A program made the position numbers and the translations under genes. From NCBI GenBank assembly GCA_905250075.1, contig CAJNOP010000009.1:477150-541149 (forward strand): a stretch of 64,000 nucleotides of DNA, written 5' to 3'. Of the stretch, positions 59,680-64,000 are shown one piece after another. This DNA is from Rotaria sp. Silwood1 (taxonomy: Eukaryota; Rotifera; Eurotatoria; Philodinida; Philodinidae). The notes under the pieces are model-generated. The model was not told where the DNA came from. It did no database searches and saw only the letters and a list, made by a program, of their open reading frames with translations. Each line of letters starts with the position of its first letter. Within the stretch, counting starts at the first letter, position 1.

Positions 59680-62004
59680 TTCGAATATTTTTTTTATACG
59701 AGTAATCTATTTTAATTTCAATTTTAATATATAATAAATGCATCAAAGTCTTTCAAAATAAATTAAAAAGAAATAAATAAGTTAGTTTCTAGTAGAAAAT
59801 ATCCGTCATGATGGTTTTTAAAAAAGATGTCTTGAATTTGACTTTGTGATTGTACTGAATTAGAGATATACGAAACTCGAATTCGAACGTTTTCCAGGTT
59901 TGGAGTTATGAGAACGAGTTGTCTCAAGCGAAATCAATGTTTATAGTTAAGTATTCTATGGTTTCAAGTGAATGATCATATACATCATCGATCAGAATAT
60001 AATTAAAAAGAGAAAACCCAAAAAGTGTTAGTCGTCAACTAAATAAATCACAAAAACGAGTACTGAGGAGGTTTTTCAGGTGCGATACGAATCAATTCTT
60101 AATAGTTTTCTCTAGACCCGAATAAAAAAACCTTGGTTCCACGTATCTCTATACTGAACTAGAATTATTGTCTCTAATCAATAAGATCCACCGAGTCTCA
60201 AAGTGTTGTATTTATGAATATTGAAGTTTCGTACAAACCCATACAGTTTTACAACGTCCTTCAAAACCAAAGCTATCGCCATGGTGATGGACATCAGTGA
60301 ATTATGTTTCTACCGATTAGAAATAAATTTTCATTCATTTGGTACGTATTGATAGTCTATTCAACGCAAAGTAATTTCTAGAGATATTTATTTCGAATAA
60401 GACAACAGGATATTTTCAATTTCATTAGTATACGATGGTTTGATTAAATAGATACCATTCAATACTGTAAGTTCAAATTGAAATATCTGCGTAGCTTTTT
60501 CTCTATGATAGTTACTTATTCAAGAGACTTACCTTATTTTCCCTTATAACGAGAACTGAATGTTATTCGCTATTTGTATTGTTAAGTAATATGTAAGGAA
60601 TAAGTCTAAAAATATTTATTGAGTTGAAATCTTTTGCTTTAAATTTACTTGCTTACAGTTGATCTGTATTCTGTTCTACTGAAGTAAATGAGCTGTCATT
60701 TATTTGATGATCTTGTTTTTCTAATATTTTCGATGATATTTATTGACTATTTTTGAACAGGTTTGGACTTTAATGAGTATTCTAAAAACGTGAGCACTGA
60801 AAAATATTCAAAAAAAACAGAAGAAACGATTCTTTGCAAATTATACTAAAGTAATCTTGTAAAGATTCGAGCTTACAGCCCCTCTCTACAGAGTTATGAC
60901 CTTTCGCTATATTTATATTAATAGACAGGATATTAACAGAATAGTGAAACAAAAAAATTTTAACTTAAAATGACGTCTATAAAGAAGCCTCATGATCTTA
61001 AGAATATTCTAATAATTTCAATTTTTCTGACCGTTTCTGAAGTTGAATTAGTTTTTGAACATTGCATATGTCAATAAGAAAGCAATCGTTTTCCAGTGCA
61101 ACATTGAAAATCTTCTTAGAGAGAAAGAAACAGAGTTATCAAGCAAATACAGAAAGTTCAGATATATATATAAGCATGTAGGACAAAACCAAGTACGACG
61201 TAAACAAATATATAAAGAAAGCCCACGATACGACACACAATAATACACTAGGAAAAATCTAATAAATCATGTTGGAAAAATCTAAGATACCATGCGCGGA
61301 TATTTCCAACACTTTCACATATCTGAGAACTCTCTACTAGAGTTGCCAATATTTTTTAGAAGTGAGGTGGGCACAACAGACCGTACCTCTCCAATTCTAT
61401 TCAGACTGCTGTCCAAGTTATCACGAAGCTGTGAAAATTTTGCAAAAAGTCGGATATAGGGATGCAAAGGCTCTCCTAATCAGGAACTCTGTTCTCTACG
61501 TGAACAAATATTACAATCTGTACGGGATAAAATGTAAAACATGATGTAGCTGCTACTGCTGCTCATCACCAGAAACTGTTTTCTTCTGTCTATCTTGGAA
61601 CATATTTGTTCATCCTCCTTGTGCTTAATCCTTCAGTATTATAAGGAAGTAGTAAGTGTATTGTAACGAACCGTTATTAATAGAGGTTTTATGATCGTAA
61701 ATCAACAGCATACGTTATGGTATATGATGGTATCCGGCTCGTATCTATTACGGTCTGTTGAGAAAAGAGGGTGAAAATTTCTATCCTATATACTTCAACA
61801 TATCTTTTAGTTTTTGTTTCACAAAAGGTGTATAGACTCAAATATTTTTGTGATTATTCTAATGTCGAGACCTTCTATATAAGCTCAAAGTATCAGGACA
61901 AAGATCGGGAATCAGTTCGATCGGTCCTCTCCAATATACTGATTCTCTTGCAATATTCAAAAACAAAAAGGAGCATTTTCATATGATTTGTGATGTTTTA
62001 TTTA
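59680..62004. other. Intergenic region with repeat debris
   Basis: Lies between two convergent genes. It holds an inverted copy of repeat family C near 59930-60000, and a coding-like fragment at about 61362-61544 (plus; PVPLQFYSDCCPSYHEAVK) with no known family. The rest is AT-rich. Confidence 0.5.
59925..60005. repeat. Dispersed repeat family C, inverted copy
   Basis: The reverse complement contains CACTTGAAACCATAGAATAC with a TTAACTATA block, matching CTTGAAACCATAGAGTAC at 63277-63294 and TTGAAACTATAGAATA at 51222-51237. Confidence 0.45.
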
Positions 62005-62908
62005 TTAGTCGATTTTTCTTTTTTTAAATTTTCCTTGTACAAAAACACGCGGTACACAAATTTCTTCTTTAATATTCACTGTTTCTTTAAATACATATGA
62101 AAGTTCATCAATATCGAATTGACATTCATTTAATAAACTTTTTAAATATTCAAGTGAAAAAAAATAAGCTCGTGTACCATCTTGTCTGACATAAAAATTT
62201 TCGGATAATTTATGTTGTCTTTGACGAGCAAACCGAAACATTGCATGATCATATAAACCATAATCACGAAATAAAAGATAACCATTAGGTTTTAAAACCT
62301 TAATAAACAAAAGAAGAATAAATAATAACATTTTCGAAATTGTATTTTTTTAAAATAACTTTTACTTTATGAATTTTTTTAAGTACATGAGACATTTTAT
62401 CTGGATGTATAGCTGATAGAACAAATATCATTGAACAAATATCAATTGAATTTTCTTCAATTGGAATTTGATTATCATCAGTTAAATCACAAATAAATGA
62501 TTGTATACGTTGTGGATCATAATTGGAGTTTTCACGAAGAAGTTGAATAGCAGTTGATGAAAAATCACATGCATATATAAATAAATTTGGCATTTCATTA
62601 AGCAATGGAAATAAAAAATTGCCTACACCACAACCAATTTCAAATAATTTCATTGTTTCATTTATATTTATATTAAATTCTCTTAATGTCCAATGGCGAT
62701 CTTTAAAAAAATTATTTGTATTTCGTTTATAAAATTGATCCCAATATTTTTGAGCATTTTTATCAAATTGATTCTGTTTAAATACTGATACTTGTTGACG
62801 ATCTTGTTGTTCTAGAGAATACAAACATGCATATTCATCATCAGTTATAACTCGTTCTGTATTTGAACGACAACCATGAACTGAATCATTTGTAGTATTA
62901 TCAGTCAT
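62005..62908 (-). CDS. METTL6: METTL6-like tRNA m3C methyltransferase
   Basis: Two exons, 62366-62908 and 62005-62298, joined in phase 0 (278 aa). METTL2/6/8 enzymes methylate cytidine 32 in the anticodon loop; METTL6 acts on serine tRNAs. The S-adenosylmethionine-binding motif I is LFEIGCGVGNFLF (88-100). The family hallmark KYWDQFYKRNTNNFFKDRHW precedes it. The C-terminal half has KPNGYLLFRDYGLYDHAMFR, ENFYVRQDGTRAYFF and CVPRVFVQGKF. Length fits METTL6 (284 aa in human) and there is no mitochondrial leader, so METTL6 is favoured over METTL2 or METTL8. The start at 62908 is the first ATG; the frame is open upstream without another ATG. Confidence 0.92.
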
Positions 62909-64000
62909 GTTATCTGAAATAGAAAAGTATTGATGACAAATAACAATATACAAAATGGCTCTATACTAGAGCCTGATGAATCGACAGAATTCTGGCACGG
63001 TCGAACCGTAATTTAATACATTCGTTGAAGTTTTCCAAATGGTTAGTCATGAAGGAAGTTCGAACTATATATGTGAGGAACCAAGTTTCTTCGGTCTCAG
63101 TCCTGCTTATGATCTCGGTCTAGAGAAAACTAGTGCAAGATTTATTCGTTTCTTATATTAAAAAGAAAAGCCTTTAAAGCTTGTTTTATAATTTATTTAG
63201 TCGACAACTGCCATTTTGTTGAGTTATCTCTCTTGATTTACAGTCTAATTGACATGATGTATAAGATAATCCGCTTGAAACCATAGAGTACTTAAGTATA
63301 ACTTTTAATTAGTAAAGTAGGTCCTACACATTGCTAGTACAGACACTTATTACGATTCTTTGATCGTTTTGCGAGGTAACTCGGTGTTAAACAGCATTTC
63401 GAAAAGTACAATTTTTTAGGATGTTATGGTGCATCATCTACGAATCAACCATGTATATCAATCATTGAATACAAAAAACACAGTATATTAGAACAAACGA
63501 TCGGCAGTAAAAAGTGCAAAAGGAAAAATATCGAAAATTTCAACTAGCTAGATTTTCTTTATTTTTGACTGAACATTAACATTGTAACGTAGATCATATA
63601 CAAGTCAAGATAAAAAAAGAAATAAAAGTGTCAGTTTTTTCGTTTAGCAACTTTGAACGACAAACTATATAAATATTCTATTAAATTTATAAGACTATCA
63701 ATGTATCATTCACCAAGATTATCTATAAGACGTTTAGTTTTTCATGTAATTTATATGCATCTACTTTTCGTTTCCTGGCGGGTGACAGTGCTGTTCACCC
63801 ATCATTTTAATCGATTGATTATTCATATGTGTCAATTTTCGCTGATTTGTTCAATTTTAAAATATATTCACTGAAAAGGTCTTCTTTTTTGCGACTGAAT
63901 AAATAAAATAATTGGCAATGACGGATTATTTTTATCTAATGAAGATAACGATACAACAAGCTTTCACTAAAAAATGTTATGAAACTGAACGTCTAGGACA
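62909..64000. other. Intergenic region to the window end
   Basis: No gene is seen. It contains a copy of repeat family C at about 63245-63310. A 73-codon plus-strand frame at 63653 lacks an ATG start and family signal. Confidence 0.5.
63245..63310. repeat. Dispersed repeat family C, copy
   Basis: Matches 51190-51250 in the same orientation and 59925-60005 in the opposite one, by eye, over about 60 bases with several mismatches. Confidence 0.45.

Noticed and set aside
1-64000. CRISPR arrays, operons, ribosome binding sites, tRNA or rRNA genes
   Set aside because: No spaced direct repeats, no bacterial gene arrangement, and no stretch folding convincingly as a tRNA was noticed; the DNA is eukaryotic.

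Overview
The window looks like nuclear DNA of a small invertebrate animal. It is very AT-rich, and its genes are split by GT-AG introns, most of about 40-100 bp, with a few introns of 0.7-1.9 kb that hold repeat debris. The gene set (PTPN9, Shc, complexin, Sp factor, two-DNA-binding-domain nuclear receptor, METTL6, GTP cyclohydrolase I, a ciliary inner-microtubule protein) is bilaterian. The two-DBD receptor and the WWE + ADP-ribosyltransferase debris point to a lophotrochozoan, most likely a bdelloid rotifer. That placement is inference; no marker RNA gene is present. I rebuilt exon-intron structures by hand. For each multi-exon gene the splice phases agree and the summed coding length is a multiple of three.

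Layout. 1-3.3 kb: repeat and gene debris, with a possible F-box remnant. 3.3-4.8 kb (-): intronless, secreted, bacterial-type sphingomyelinase. 5.0-6.7 kb (+): an eroded hnRNP K-like KH protein with a coiled-coil front end. 7.2-8.5 kb (+): disordered protein of unknown function. 10.7-17.9 kb (-): PTPN9/MEG2-like CRAL-TRIO + tyrosine phosphatase with a second, internal first exon. 20.2-22.8 kb (-): Shc-like PTB-SH2 adaptor. 25.3-27.8 kb (-): complexin with an alternative first exon. 29.5-30.1 kb (-): CIMIP1/C20orf85-like ciliary protein, head to head with 30.8-32.2 kb (+) GTP cyclohydrolase I.

33-39 kb is a debris island: a broken gene, a long foldback inverted repeat, a WWE-ADP-ribosyltransferase pseudogene and several orphan ORFs. 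40.9-42.5 kb (-): Sp8/Sp9-like zinc-finger factor. 42.5-48.7 kb: no gene seen. 48.8-53.3 kb (-): two-DBD nuclear receptor. 54.8-56.3 kb (-): bZIP factor. 58.6-59.7 kb (+): small SAM-domain protein. 62.0-62.9 kb (-): METTL6-like tRNA methyltransferase.

The genes do not form one pathway. Signalling (PTPN9, Shc), exocytosis (complexin; PTPN9 homologues act on secretory vesicles), transcription (Sp, receptor, bZIP) and housekeeping functions are interspersed, as is normal for an animal chromosome. The most notable points are the two alternative-first-exon genes, the Shc adaptor with no Grb2-type YxN site, the KH protein that lost its GXXG loops, the two-DBD receptor, the probable horizontally acquired sphingomyelinase, the foldback element, and several dispersed repeat families with copies both between genes and inside introns.
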